A stretch of DNA of 39,208 nt. Origin: Bacteroidia bacterium (GTDB lineage Bacteria; Bacteroidota; Bacteroidia; Bacteroidales; UBA932). Positions 1 through 7,871 of this stretch are shown one piece after another (the stretch's first letter is position 1; each line of letters starts with the position of its first letter). The translations under genes and the position numbers were made by a program. The notes under the pieces were generated by a model. That model was not told where the DNA came from, searched no databases, and saw only the letters and a program-made list of their open reading frames with translations. The stretch is from contig JAUNNZ010000020.1 in the NCBI GenBank assembly GCA_030537315.1, positions 1-39,208 on the forward strand, given 5' to 3'.

Positions 1-30
1 GTTGCCAACAAGAAGAAGGCAACCAAGTAA
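1..30 (+). CDS. rpsM: 30S ribosomal protein S13, C-terminal end (partial)
   Basis: Only the last nine codons and the TAA stop are present. They encode the lysine-rich tail VANKKKATK, typical of S13, which contacts the 30S head and tRNAs. The identification rests on this basic tail and on the position directly before rpsK, since S13-S11-S4-RpoA-L17 is the conserved gene order. The rest of the gene lies to the left of the window. Confidence 0.8.
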   Translation, partial: VANKKKATK

Positions 31-43
31 AAATTGATGAATT

Positions 44-430
44 ATGGCAAAGAAAACTACAACATCCAAAAGAGTTGTCAAGGTTGAAGCTTATGGCGAG
101 GCTCATATTTCATCAACCTTCAACAACGTAATCGTTTCGCTTACCAATGCACAGGGCCAGGTCATCAGCTGGGGTTCTGCCGGTAAGTGCGGTTTCCGTG
201 GTTCCAAGAAGAACACTCCGTACGCTGCTCAGATGGCAGCCGAGGATGCAGCCAAGACTGCATTCGACGCAGGTCTCCGCAGAGTAAAATGCTATGTAAA
301 GGGTCCTGGCGCTGGCCGTGAGTCAGCTATCCGCACCATTAACAATGCTGGCATCATCGTAACCGAGATCATCGACGTTACCCCAATGCCTCATAATGGT
401 TGTCGTCCTAAAGGCCGTCGTAAAGTTTAA
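44..430 (+). CDS. rpsK: 30S ribosomal protein S11
   Basis: S11 lies on the platform of the small subunit, where it contacts 16S rRNA near the E-site tRNA and mRNA. The 128-residue product has the usual length. It shows the family core [15 protein letters not shown] near residues 21-35, the central [11 protein letters not shown] segment, and the C-terminal [16 protein letters not shown] tail that is nearly invariant in bacteria. The ATG at 44 lies 13 bases after the rpsM stop and is preceded by an A-rich stretch rather than a Shine-Dalgarno sequence, as usual in Bacteroidetes. It is co-transcribed with rpsM, rpsD, rpoA and rplQ. Certain. Confidence 0.98.
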   Translation: MAKKTTTSKRVVKVEAYGEAHISSTFNNVIVSLTNAQGQVISWGSAGKCGFRGSKKNTPYAAQMAAEDAAKTAFDAGLRRVKCYVKGPGAGRESAIRTINNAGIIVTEIIDVTPMPHNGCRPKGRRKV

Positions 431-451
431 TCCTATTAAATCAGAATTACT

Positions 452-1054
452 ATGGCAAGATATACAGGTCCAAGCACCAAAATCGCACGTAAGTTCGGTG
501 AGCCTATCTTCGGCGCCGACAAATATTACGAGAAAAGAAATTTCCCTCCGGGACAGCACGGTCTTGCAGCAAAGCGCAAGAAGCAGAAGGAGTACGGTGT
601 CCAGCTTAAAGAGAAGCAGAAAGTCAAGTATATGTACGGTGTTCTCGAGCGTCAGTTCCACAACACTTACGACAAGGCTTCCCGTATGGCAGGTCAGAAG
701 GGTGAGAACCTTATCATCCTCCTCGAGACCCGTCTCGACAACGTAGTTTACCGTCTTGGTATCGCTCCTACCCGCGCAGCTGCCCGCCAGCTCGTATCTC
801 ATCACCACATCACCCTTAACGGAGAGGTTTGCAGTGTTCCTTCAACCTTCGTAAAGGCCGGTGACGTCATCGCTGTAAGAGAAAGATCCAAGAGCCTTGA
901 GGTTATCCAGGCTGCCGTCGCTTCAACAACCAAGTACTCTTGGCTTGACTTCGACAACAAGACCCTCGTAGGTAAGTTCCTCAATATGCCTGTAAGGGCT
1001 GAGATCCCAGAGAATATCAACGAACAGCTTATCGTCGATCTCTACTCCAAGTAA
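452..1054 (+). CDS. rpsD: 30S ribosomal protein S4
   Basis: S4 is a primary 16S rRNA binder that nucleates assembly of the 30S body, and in many bacteria it also acts as a translational repressor of this operon. The 200-residue product begins [18 protein letters not shown]. An N-terminal four-helix region with the FPPGQHG motif is followed by an S4 RNA-binding domain from about residue 95 ([10 protein letters not shown], then [14 protein letters not shown]). It lacks the zinc-binding cysteines of some S4 proteins, as is normal in this phylum. The start lies 21 bases after the rpsK stop. Autoregulation cannot be judged from this sequence. Confidence 0.98.
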   Translation: MARYTGPSTKIARKFGEPIFGADKYYEKRNFPPGQHGLAAKRKKQKEYGVQLKEKQKVKYMYGVLERQFHNTYDKASRMAGQKGENLIILLETRLDNVVYRLGIAPTRAAARQLVSHHHITLNGEVCSVPSTFVKAGDVIAVRERSKSLEVIQAAVASTTKYSWLDFDNKTLVGKFLNMPVRAEIPENINEQLIVDLYSK

Positions 1055-1078
1055 TATTTAACACCTAAATAGAAGAAT

Positions 1079-2086
1079 ATGGCAATCTTAGCATTTCAGA
1101 AACCAGACAAGGTGATAATGCTCGAAAGCACCGACACTGTCGGCCGTTTTGAATTCCGCCCTCTTGAGCCGGGTTACGGTGTGACTATCGGTAATGCTCT
1201 CCGCCGCATCCTGTTGGCCTCTTTGGAAGGATTTGCTATCTCTCAGATCAAGATCTCCGGCGTTGACCAGGAGTTCGCCACCATCCCGGGTGTGATCGAG
1301 GGTATGCAGGATATCATCCTTAACCTGAAGCAGGTCCGCTTCCGCCGTATGGTTGAGACTGTTGACACAGAAACAGCCAATATCGTAATCAGCGGCAAGC
1401 AGGAGTTTACCGCAGAGGAAATCTCCAAGGGATTGTCTTCATTCAAGGTGTTGAATCCGGAGCAGCACATCTGCTCACTTGAGCCTTCAGTAAAGCTCGA
1501 AATCGCCATTACCATCACAAAGGGCCGCGGTTTCGTACCTGCTGATGAACTCAGGGACGAGAATACTCCTATCGGAACCATTCCGGTAGACGCCATCTAC
1601 ACTCCTATCCGCAAGGTCAACTGGAGCGTGGAGCCTTGGCGTGTCGAGCAGAAGACCGACTTCGACAAGCTCAATCTTGAGATCGTAACAGATGGATCCA
1701 TCTCTCCTAACGCTGCTTTGCAGGAAGCTGCAAACATCCTGATCTACCACTTCAAGCTCTTCACCGACGACAAGAAGATGTCTCTCGAGAGCGCTGTGGA
1801 ATCAGACAGCAAGGAGCTCGATGAGGAGTCTCTCCGCATGAGGCACCTCCTCCTGACCAAGCTCTCCGACATGGGACTTTCAGTACGTGCATTCAACTGC
1901 CTCAAGGCAGCCGATATCGACACCTTCGCTGACCTCGTCTCATACTCACGCGCTGAGCTTATGAAGTTCCGTAATTTCGGCCGCAAGTCTCTCAACGAGA
2001 TTGACCTCCTGGTCGAGAAGATGAAGCTCTCATTCGGTATGGATGTCACCAAGTATAATATTGAACCTAAGAAAAAGAATATCTAA
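1079..2086 (+). CDS. rpoA: DNA-directed RNA polymerase subunit alpha
   Basis: The alpha subunit dimerises to start RNA polymerase assembly, and its C-terminal domain contacts activators and upstream DNA. The 335-residue product has the N-terminal assembly domain (about residues 15-235, with [18 protein letters not shown]) and the helix-hairpin-helix C-terminal domain (about 255-325, with [13 protein letters not shown] and [12 protein letters not shown]). Length and motifs are standard. It starts 24 bases after rpsD and ends two bases before rplQ, so it belongs to the ribosomal operon. The C-terminal tail ends in the basic run KKKN, common in Bacteroidetes. Confidence 0.98.
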   Translation: MAILAFQKPDKVIMLESTDTVGRFEFRPLEPGYGVTIGNALRRILLASLEGFAISQIKISGVDQEFATIPGVIEGMQDIILNLKQVRFRRMVETVDTETANIVISGKQEFTAEEISKGLSSFKVLNPEQHICSLEPSVKLEIAITITKGRGFVPADELRDENTPIGTIPVDAIYTPIRKVNWSVEPWRVEQKTDFDKLNLEIVTDGSISPNAALQEAANILIYHFKLFTDDKKMSLESAVESDSKELDEESLRMRHLLLTKLSDMGLSVRAFNCLKAADIDTFADLVSYSRAELMKFRNFGRKSLNEIDLLVEKMKLSFGMDVTKYNIEPKKKNI

Positions 2087-2088
2087 AG

Positions 2089-2577
2089 ATGAGACATAAT
2101 AAAGCTATCAATCATCTCGGACGCCAGAGCGGTCACCGCAAGGCCCTCCTCGCCAATATGGCAACTTCTCTTATCCTCAATAAGAGAATCACCACCACAG
2201 TGGCAAAGGCCAAGGCTCTCAAGAGCTATGTTGAGCCGCTCATCACCAAGTCCAAGGACGACACCACCCACAACCGTCGCGTCGTGTTCAGCTACCTCAA
2301 GAGCAAAGAGGCCGTCTCTGAACTCTTCCGCACAGTTGCACCTAAGGTCGCTGACCGTCCGGGCGGATACACCCGCGTACTTCACGTAGGTTTCCGTCAG
2401 GGAGATGCCGCCGAAATGGCTTTGATCGAGCTCGTTGACTTCAATGAGGCAGCTCTCGCTTCCTCTGCAAAGGCAGCAAAGAAGACCACCCGCCGCAGCA
2501 AGGCCAAGAAGGCCGAGGCTGCAGCAGAGGCTCCTGCCGCTGAAGCTCCAGCAGCTGAAGAAGCAAAGGCTGAGTAA
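2089..2577 (+). CDS. rplQ: 50S ribosomal protein L17 with an extended Ala/Lys/Glu tail
   Basis: L17 sits near the exit tunnel of the 50S subunit. The first 115 or so residues are the normal family domain ([20 protein letters not shown] at the N-terminus, then DRPGGYTRV near residues 91-99). The protein is 162 residues against about 127 in E. coli. The extra C-terminal part is a low-complexity Ala/Lys/Glu tail, as seen in many Bacteroidetes L17 proteins. The start lies two bases after the rpoA stop. This is the last gene of the operon, since a hairpin terminator follows 14 bases after the stop. Confidence 0.98.
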   Translation: MRHNKAINHLGRQSGHRKALLANMATSLILNKRITTTVAKAKALKSYVEPLITKSKDDTTHNRRVVFSYLKSKEAVSELFRTVAPKVADRPGGYTRVLHVGFRQGDAAEMALIELVDFNEAALASSAKAAKKTTRRSKAKKAEAAAEAPAAEAPAAEEAKAE

Positions 2578-2591
2578 TTTCAACTCAATAG

Positions 2592-2626
2592 AAAAAAGGC
2601 GTTCGCTTGCAGCGGACGCCTTTTTT
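2592..2626 (+). terminator. Rho-independent terminator of the ribosomal operon, probably bidirectional
   Basis: Six A residues precede a nine-pair stem (GGCGTTCGC with GCGGACGCC, one T/G wobble), a five-base loop (TTGCA) and then six T residues. The A and T runs make it symmetrical. It can therefore also serve the minus-strand gene ending at 2632, which has no other terminator. Confidence 0.93.
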
Positions 2627-2631
2627 GATTC

Positions 2632-3276
2632 TCAGAATTCCAGAGTCCCGAAGAATTCGGGGCGGTGGAAGTCCGGTTTGTCGGTACCGATCGGGCTCCA
2701 GCTGGCGAAGTGCTTGTGGGCGGTGAGATTGCCGCACTTATAGATGTTTGCGCCGACGGAAGGAGGCAGGGCGTTGCCGTCGAGGCCGAGCAGATCGAAT
2801 GGAATCAGCGCGCAGACACGCCAACTGTACGGGCCTCCCTCAAGGTCATACGTCCTGTGCTCCAGGGAGCTGCGCCTGATCACACGCGCCAGGTCGGCGG
2901 GCGTGAGTTTTCGGCGGCCTTCGCGGCCGGTGCCGCAGGCCATCAGTATGCTGCCGATACAGGTGATCTCGACGTTGAAATACTCTTTCCCGTCAGGCGA
3001 GATGAATAACTCGACGCAGCTGTCCTCCCAGCTGTTGCCGTTGTCTTCCAGATAGCTGGCGCGGAGGTCCAGCCCTTCGACCTCGAAGGAAATGGCAAGA
3101 TGCGTGCGGCTGCGCGCGATGCGGAAGGAACAGGCCGGCGCATAGGGGAAAGCTTCCGGCCAGTTGATGCAGTCAACCGGGTTTGACGGACACTTTGCGC
3201 CAAGCGCGGCGTCGAAAACCTCGCCGGGCATACTTTCAAGCGCCTCTATTAGTGGAACGTGGATTAATCTTTTCAT
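2632..3276 (-). CDS. CBM9-like carbohydrate-binding domain protein
   Basis: The 214-residue protein consists almost wholly of one beta-sandwich domain of the carbohydrate-binding family 9-like type (the type in endoxylanases and in stand-alone Bacteroidetes proteins). Visible hallmarks are the segment NGNSWEDSCVELFISPDGKEYFNVEI (residues about 79-104, quoted in part: WEDSCVELFISPDG), the R/W-rich strand YSWRVCALIPFDLLG, and a C-terminal HRPEFFGTLEF of the kind that ends these domains. There is no signal peptide or catalytic domain, so a cytoplasmic or non-classically placed sugar-binding role is possible but unproven. It is transcribed away from nagB and has its own start at 3276. Family assignment is fairly confident; the ligand is unknown. 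Confidence 0.75.
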   Translation of the reverse strand: MKRLIHVPLIEALESMPGEVFDAALGAKCPSNPVDCINWPEAFPYAPACSFRIARSRTHLAISFEVEGLDLRASYLEDNGNSWEDSCVELFISPDGKEYFNVEITCIGSILMACGTGREGRRKLTPADLARVIRRSSLEHRTYDLEGGPYSWRVCALIPFDLLGLDGNALPPSVGANIYKCGNLTAHKHFASWSPIGTDKPDFHRPEFFGTLEF

Positions 3277-3313
3277 TGTTATGTAAAATTAGATATTTTT
3301 TCTCTCTTTTTGC

Positions 3314-3321
3314 TACATTTG
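3314..3321 (+). promoter_or_regulatory. -7 element TACATTTG upstream of nagB
   Basis: TACATTTG matches the Bacteroidetes -7 consensus TAnnTTTG and lies 41 bases before the nagB ATG. No clear TTTG is found 19 bases upstream; that position reads AGAT. The match is therefore one-sided. Confidence 0.55.
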
Positions 3322-3362
3322 CAAGTTACACTCGCTGTAGTGTTTGTTAAATTTCAACACAA

Positions 3363-4142
3363 ATGAAAGTAGTTATCAGAAATAGTGCGCTGGAGGCCTC
3401 TGTCTGGGCCGCGCACTATATCGCAGCGAAAATCAACGAAAAGGCTGCCAAGACATCAGAACCGTTCGTGATCGGACTTTGCACAGGATCTACACCTATC
3501 GAGACTTACGCGGAACTCGCGAAGCTCGTTAAGGCCGGGAAGGTTTCCTTCAAGAACGTCATCTCATTCAACATGGACGAATATGTAGGACTCCCGGAAT
3601 CGCATCCGGAAAGCTATCACTCTTTCATGCACAAGTATCTCTTCGACAACATCGACGAGCCGAAGGAGAACATCCATATCCTTAACGGTAACGCAAAGGA
3701 CCTCGATGCTGAATGCGAGGCATACGAGAAGGCGATCAAGGCCGCAGGCGGCTTCGACCTCTTCCTCGGCGGCATAGGCGAGGACGGGCATATCGCTTTC
3801 AATGAGCCTTATTCATCCCTCAACTCACGCACCCGCGTCGTTGACCTCACCACCGACACCCGCATCGTGAACTCACGCTTCTTCGACGGCGACATGAACA
3901 AGGTGCCTGCACAGGCGCTCTCAGTCGGCGTAGCTACCGTGACCGACGCCAAGGAGGTCATTCTTCTCGTTATGGGCCCTAAGAAGGCACGCGCCCTCAA
4001 GGACTGCGTCGAAGGCCCTTGCAGCCACAAGTGCACCGCTTCAGCTCTCCAGCTTCACGAAAATGCGTGGATTGCCTGCGACGAAGCCGCAGTCGGTGAA
4101 CTTATGGTCAACACCTACCGCTACTTCAAGGATCTCTATTAG
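3363..4142 (+). CDS. nagB: Glucosamine-6-phosphate deaminase
   Basis: NagB converts glucosamine-6-phosphate to fructose-6-phosphate and ammonia, linking amino-sugar catabolism to glycolysis in the cytoplasm. The 259-residue product shows the phosphate-binding LCTGSTPIETY (39-49), the catalytic region FNMDEYVGL (D72), and GIGEDGHIAFNEP with D141 and H143. These residues fall at the same numbers as in E. coli NagB. The sequence ends in TYRYFKDLY. It has its own promoter element and directly precedes a TonB-like gene in the same frame. No NagA or GlcNAc transporter is in the window. Confidence 0.97.
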   Translation: MKVVIRNSALEASVWAAHYIAAKINEKAAKTSEPFVIGLCTGSTPIETYAELAKLVKAGKVSFKNVISFNMDEYVGLPESHPESYHSFMHKYLFDNIDEPKENIHILNGNAKDLDAECEAYEKAIKAAGGFDLFLGGIGEDGHIAFNEPYSSLNSRTRVVDLTTDTRIVNSRFFDGDMNKVPAQALSVGVATVTDAKEVILLVMGPKKARALKDCVEGPCSHKCTASALQLHENAWIACDEAAVGELMVNTYRYFKDLY

Positions 4143-4781
4143 TTGAAGACGGAAGGCAACAGACTGCTGATCACTGAGATTGTCCTCGTGGTACTGCTGA
4201 CTCTGCTGAACATTGTCTACAATGTAAGCAGCAGGAGTTACAAGTTCTTTGCGGCCTCTGACTGGAAAGAAATCGTAACACAGCCCGATGATATGGACAA
4301 GATAGTGCTGGCAGACCTGTTCAGTATGGAAATTCAGGAAGAGCAGGCGCCGGAATCAGAACCGGCGCCCTCTTTTGAAACCACAAGGGAGGCACAATCT
4401 GAACTGCCGCCCGAAGAGGATGCTCTGACGGAAACGGCCCCGGAAGAAGCTCCTGCAGAGACTCCGAAGTCAATGATAGAGCCCCCTAGATTCCAGGGGC
4501 AGGACTATGCAGCCTTCGGCGAATGGCTTGCCGAACGCGTCGAATATCCCGACGAGGCCGCAGAAAACAATCTCTATGGTGTAGTCCACGTAAGTTTCAT
4601 AGTGGAAAAGGACGGCAGTCTTTCAGACATCAAGATTGCCAGAAGCATAGACCCGCTCCTTGACAACGAAGCCCTGCGTGTCGTTGAAATGTCCCCGAAA
4701 TGGACTCCGGCCAAAGCCGCCGGCAAGCCGGTCAGCGTCCGCTTGACCTTTACGGTTGATTTCAGTCTTGAAGAAGAATAA
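4143..4781 (+). CDS. TonB-family protein (membrane anchor, acidic linker, TonB C-terminal domain)
   Basis: TonB proteins pass energy from the inner-membrane proton motive force to outer-membrane receptors. The 212-residue product has a short cytoplasmic start, one membrane segment (about residues 9-27), a Glu/Pro/Ala-rich linker (about 60-118) in place of the classic Pro-Lys spacer, and a TonB C-terminal domain (about 123-212; VEYPDEAAENNLYG, then GVVHVSFIVEKDGSLSDI and NEALRVVEMSPKWTPAK). The start is a TTG placed immediately after the nagB TAG, in the same frame with no spacing. The first in-frame ATG (about residue 51) would lose the membrane anchor. The linker is acidic rather than basic, and no ExbB/ExbD is nearby. 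Confidence 0.82.
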   Translation: MKTEGNRLLITEIVLVVLLTLLNIVYNVSSRSYKFFAASDWKEIVTQPDDMDKIVLADLFSMEIQEEQAPESEPAPSFETTREAQSELPPEEDALTETAPEEAPAETPKSMIEPPRFQGQDYAAFGEWLAERVEYPDEAAENNLYGVVHVSFIVEKDGSLSDIKIARSIDPLLDNEALRVVEMSPKWTPAKAAGKPVSVRLTFTVDFSLEEE

Positions 4782-4822
4782 AGTTGAACACCCGCGAGTC
4801 ACTCGCGGGTGTTCAACTTTAT
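4778..4822. terminator. 45-nt perfect palindrome, bidirectional terminator between the TonB-like gene and tRNA-Leu
   Basis: A 22-base arm is repeated exactly in inverse around a single central C at 4800. The arms begin ATAAAGTTGAACACCCGCG and return as its complement. The TAA stop of the TonB-like gene (4779-4781) lies inside the left arm. A/T ends flank a GC-rich centre, so the hairpin can stop transcription from both sides: the TonB-like gene from the left and the minus-strand tRNA-Leu from the right. Confidence 0.85.
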
Positions 4823-4823
4823 C

Positions 4824-4910
4824 TGGTGCCCGAGGCCGGGATCGAACCGGCACGTCTTTAAGGGACAATGGATTTTGAGTCCATCGCGTCTACCATTCCG
4901 CCACTCGGGC
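4824..4910 (-). tRNA. tRNA-Leu(CAA)
   Basis: The minus strand folds as a class II tRNA with a long variable arm. The acceptor stem is GCCCGAG with CTCGGGC, and the T arm contains GGTTCGATCC. The anticodon loop is CTCAAAA, flanked by ATGGA and TCCAT, giving anticodon CAA. The 3' CCA is encoded (4824-4826). A full promoter lies upstream at 4940-4970, and the large palindrome follows immediately as terminator. Confidence 0.97.
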
Positions 4911-4939
4911 AAGTGGTCGGCGACGCCGAACGTGGAGTG

Positions 4940-4970
4940 CAAAGGTATTGAAAAAACGCGATTAATCAAA
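4940..4970 (-). promoter_or_regulatory. Complete Bacteroidetes promoter of tRNA-Leu(CAA)
   Basis: On the minus strand TTTG (4967-4970) is followed after exactly 19 bases by TACCTTTG (4940-4947). This is a full match to TTTG-N19-TAnnTTTG. The tRNA 5' end is 29 bases further on. Confidence 0.88.
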
Positions 4971-5010
4971 TTTTTCAGTAACTTAGCATTTCGCTTTAAA
5001 TCCCGCAGGA

Positions 5011-5943
5011 ATGGACACACTCAAATTCTCTCTTTTCAAATACAAGAACATCTTCATGGTGTATGACCGCAACGTCGAGCAGTATGCCCTGAAGCTTGGC
5101 AAATACCCGTCCTATGCCATCACGGCCGACGAGGCCCACAAGACGATGGACACCGTGACCGACATCTGCCGCTGGCTTCTGGAGCAGAAGGCGGACAAGG
5201 GTGCCCTCCTGCTCGCGGTAGGCGGCGGCACCACCACGGATATCGTCGGATTTGCCGCCAGCATATACAAGAGAGGAATACGTTATGCCAACATCCCTAC
5301 TACCCTGCTTGCACAAGTGGACGCCGCCATCGGCGGAAAGACCGGGGTCAACCTTGACGGTTTCAAGAATATGCTTGGCGTGATACGCCAGCCGGAGTTC
5401 GTGCACATAACCCCGAAGCCGCTTGAGACCCTTCCGGAGGAGCAGTTCCTCGAGGGCGCAGCCGAGATGCTCAAGACCTTCATCATCTGCAACAAGGACA
5501 ACAACTACCACCACGCGGTCAGCGCCCTCAGCGCCCCTTATGACGAAAAACTTATGACTCCGCTCATCAAGGCTGCCGGCGCTATAAAGAAGAAGATTGT
5601 CAAGAAAGACCCTGACGAAAAAGGCTCACGCCGTGTGCTCAATCTCGGACACACCTATGCCCATGCCATCGAGTGGTGTTCAAAGGGTTCCATCTCCCAC
5701 GGCAAGGCCGTGGCGATGGGCATCATAAAGGCCGCCGAGAAGTCCGAAGAGAAGGGTATCGCCGTATCCGGCCTTGCAGAAATGCTGCGCGAGGACTTCC
5801 GTTACTGCGGCCTTCAGACGGTATGCCCGTACTCTGAAGCCGAACTCCAGGCAGCTATCGAACAGGACAAGAAGACCAGGGATGGGAAGTTGAACTTCGT
5901 CTTCATCGAGAAGATCGGCAAAGTCACAGTGAAGAAAATATGA
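5011..5943 (+). CDS. aroB: 3-dehydroquinate synthase, compact form
   Basis: AroB cyclises DAHP to 3-dehydroquinate, step two of the shikimate pathway, using NAD and a divalent metal. The product shows AVGGGTTTDIVGFAAS (69-84, nucleotide site), IPTTLLAQVDAAIGGKTGVN (95-114), and probable metal ligands E152 (in AEMLK), H214 (in NLGHTYAHAIE) and H230 (in SHGKAVAMG). It is 310 residues against about 345-370 for most family members; the shortening is in the first nucleotide-binding half, before residue 50. All catalytic motifs remain, so it should be active. The stop overlaps the start of the next gene (ATGA), coupling it to the aroD-aroA fusion. Confidence 0.95.
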   Translation: MDTLKFSLFKYKNIFMVYDRNVEQYALKLGKYPSYAITADEAHKTMDTVTDICRWLLEQKADKGALLLAVGGGTTTDIVGFAASIYKRGIRYANIPTTLLAQVDAAIGGKTGVNLDGFKNMLGVIRQPEFVHITPKPLETLPEEQFLEGAAEMLKTFIICNKDNNYHHAVSALSAPYDEKLMTPLIKAAGAIKKKIVKKDPDEKGSRRVLNLGHTYAHAIEWCSKGSISHGKAVAMGIIKAAEKSEEKGIAVSGLAEMLREDFRYCGLQTVCPYSEAELQAAIEQDKKTRDGKLNFVFIEKIGKVTVKKI

Positions 5944-7871
5944 TCTGTGTAAGCATCCAGAACAAGACATATCAGGAAATACTTGAGATCCTTGACAATC
6001 CTCAGGTTGAAATGGCTGAAATACGCTTGGACCTCTGCGACCTGAAGGATGACGAGATACGTGAACTTTTCAGTGAGAGCGACACTCCGCTCATCGCGAC
6101 CTGCCGCGGCAACGCCGACAGGCTGGCCGTCGCCATCGAGGCCGGCGCCCGTTTCGCCGACCTCGAAATAGAGGCTCCGGCCGGGAAGAGCCGCTACATC
6201 CAGAAGCTTTGCAAGGAATGCGGCACCGAGCTCATCCGTTCCTTCCACGATTTCGAAGGCACCCCGGAGGATGAAGTCCTCCAGATGGCCCTGGCCCGCT
6301 GCTTCCGTTACGGAGCCGAAATCGCCAAGATTGTCACGACCTGCAAGAATGCAAAAGACGCCAGGCGCATAGAGTCTTTGTACTCTATAGTGCTGGAGGA
6401 CGTCGATTCGCTTCAAGGCCGGCTGATAGCCTTCGGAATGGGCAAGGAAGGGAAGAATACCCGCATCGAATGCCTGAAGCGCGGTGCTCCGTTCACTTAT
6501 GCGGCGCTTTCCGAGGAAGACGCCGTGGCCGAGGGCCAATGGCCACTAGCTGAAATCAGTGAAGCCGTTTACGGCACAAGAGAAGATTTCTTCCGCACCG
6601 GACTCAGGATGCCGGCTTCGAAGAGCTTTGCGCAGCGCGCAATCATCGCGGCAGCGCTTGCCGAAGGCACTTCACGCCTCTCCGGCTATACCCCATGCGC
6701 CGATTCGGAGGCCGCCATCAAGGTGGCGGAGGCTCTCGGCGCAAGCGTCAGCCGCCAGGACGACACCCTGCAGATTAAGGGAATAGGCCCTGTCGCAGGA
6801 AAACTTCAGCTGGAGTCTCTGAATACCGGCGAGTCCGGACTGCTCACCCGCCTGATGATTCCCGTCCTCGCTGCAATCAACGAAGGACCGGTGGAGATTG
6901 AAGGAGAGGGCACGCTTCTCAAGCGCCCGCTTGAGGAAGCCGGTGCCATAATGGCCGCCTTCGGCGTCCTTCTCTCTTCCGACCGCGTCCCTCTCAGGGT
7001 CAAGGGCAGCCTCATCCCTGGCAACGCAGATATTTCCGGAAAGGGCGGATCACAGCTCATTTCCGGCCTGCTGATGGCCCTGCCGCTGTGCGACAAGGAT
7101 TCATACGTTTACGTCAACGAACCGAAGAGCATCCCGTATATGTACATCACGCTGGACGTCCTGCGCCATTTCGGCATACAGACTCGCAGCGAGATGGAAG
7201 GTGATGCCGAGATGCTCGAGCAGCAGGACTGGACCTACTGCTCCGGTATCAATTTCAAGGTGCGCGGAGGGCAGAAGTACCGTGCGGCCGATTTCAGCAT
7301 CGAGGGGGACTGGAGTGCGGCGGCGAACTATCTTGTAGCCGGCGCGGTGTTCGGCTCCGCCGAAATAGTCGGCCTGGACACAAAGTCCCTGCAGGCCGAC
7401 CTGGAAATCATTGATATTCTCGTCGAAGCCGGGGCAGTCGTCTCCCAGTTGGAAGATGATACCGTCTGCGTCCGCAAGGCTCCTCTGGAGGCTTTTGACG
7501 CAGACCTGAACCACGCTCCTGACCTTTTCCCTATAGTATCTGTCCTTGCCGCGTTCTGCGCCGGCGAGAGCCATATTGCAGGCGTCGGGCGCCTCGCTGG
7601 AAAAGAGTCGAACCGCGCCGAAGCCATATTGTCAATGCTTACGCAGATGGGTGTTGAGGCCGCGATCGACGGCGATGACCTGATTGTCTGCGGAGAAACC
7701 CTGTGCAGCCGCCTTGTCAGCGGAAACCTCCTTCGTGGCGGTGACTACACTTCGCGCCACGACCACAGAATGGTGATGGCCCTCAAGGTCGCCTCACTCG
7801 GCGCCGACGGTCCAGTCAACATTGACGACGAGACTTGCGTCTCCAAATCCTTCCCGAATTTCAGTCTTTGA
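5940..7871 (+). CDS. Fused type I 3-dehydroquinate dehydratase (AroD) and EPSP synthase (AroA)
   Basis: The 643-residue protein joins two shikimate enzymes. Residues about 1-205 form a type I dehydroquinase: AEIRLDL (26-32), H103 in FHDF, the Schiff-base lysine K130 in AKIVT, and MGKEGKNTRI before the closing GQWPL. Residues about 215-643 form EPSP synthase: K228 in PASKSFAQRA, NTGESGLLTRLM, GSQLISGLLMALPL, D528 in HAPDLFP, KESNRAEAI, DHRMVMAL and the final CVSKSFPNF. Each half has full length and its catalytic residues. The linker is only about 10-15 residues. The gene overlaps aroB by four bases, and its 3' end overlaps the convergent toxin gene by 11 bases. Type I dehydroquinase and EPSP synthase are non-consecutive steps (3 and 6), so direct channelling is not implied. 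Confidence 0.95.
   Translation: MICVSIQNKTYQEILEILDNPQVEMAEIRLDLCDLKDDEIRELFSESDTPLIATCRGNADRLAVAIEAGARFADLEIEAPAGKSRYIQKLCKECGTELIRSFHDFEGTPEDEVLQMALARCFRYGAEIAKIVTTCKNAKDARRIESLYSIVLEDVDSLQGRLIAFGMGKEGKNTRIECLKRGAPFTYAALSEEDAVAEGQWPLAEISEAVYGTREDFFRTGLRMPASKSFAQRAIIAAALAEGTSRLSGYTPCADSEAAIKVAEALGASVSRQDDTLQIKGIGPVAGKLQLESLNTGESGLLTRLMIPVLAAINEGPVEIEGEGTLLKRPLEEAGAIMAAFGVLLSSDRVPLRVKGSLIPGNADISGKGGSQLISGLLMALPLCDKDSYVYVNEPKSIPYMYITLDVLRHFGIQTRSEMEGDAEMLEQQDWTYCSGINFKVRGGQKYRAADFSIEGDWSAAANYLVAGAVFGSAEIVGLDTKSLQADLEIIDILVEAGAVVSQLEDDTVCVRKAPLEAFDADLNHAPDLFPIVSVLAAFCAGESHIAGVGRLAGKESNRAEAILSMLTQMGVEAAIDGDDLIVCGETLCSRLVSGNLLRGGDYTSRHDHRMVMALKVASLGADGPVNIDDETCVSKSFPNFSL

Noticed and set aside
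323-808. Minus-strand frame opposite rpsK/rpsD
   Set aside because: Shadow of highly conserved ribosomal genes.
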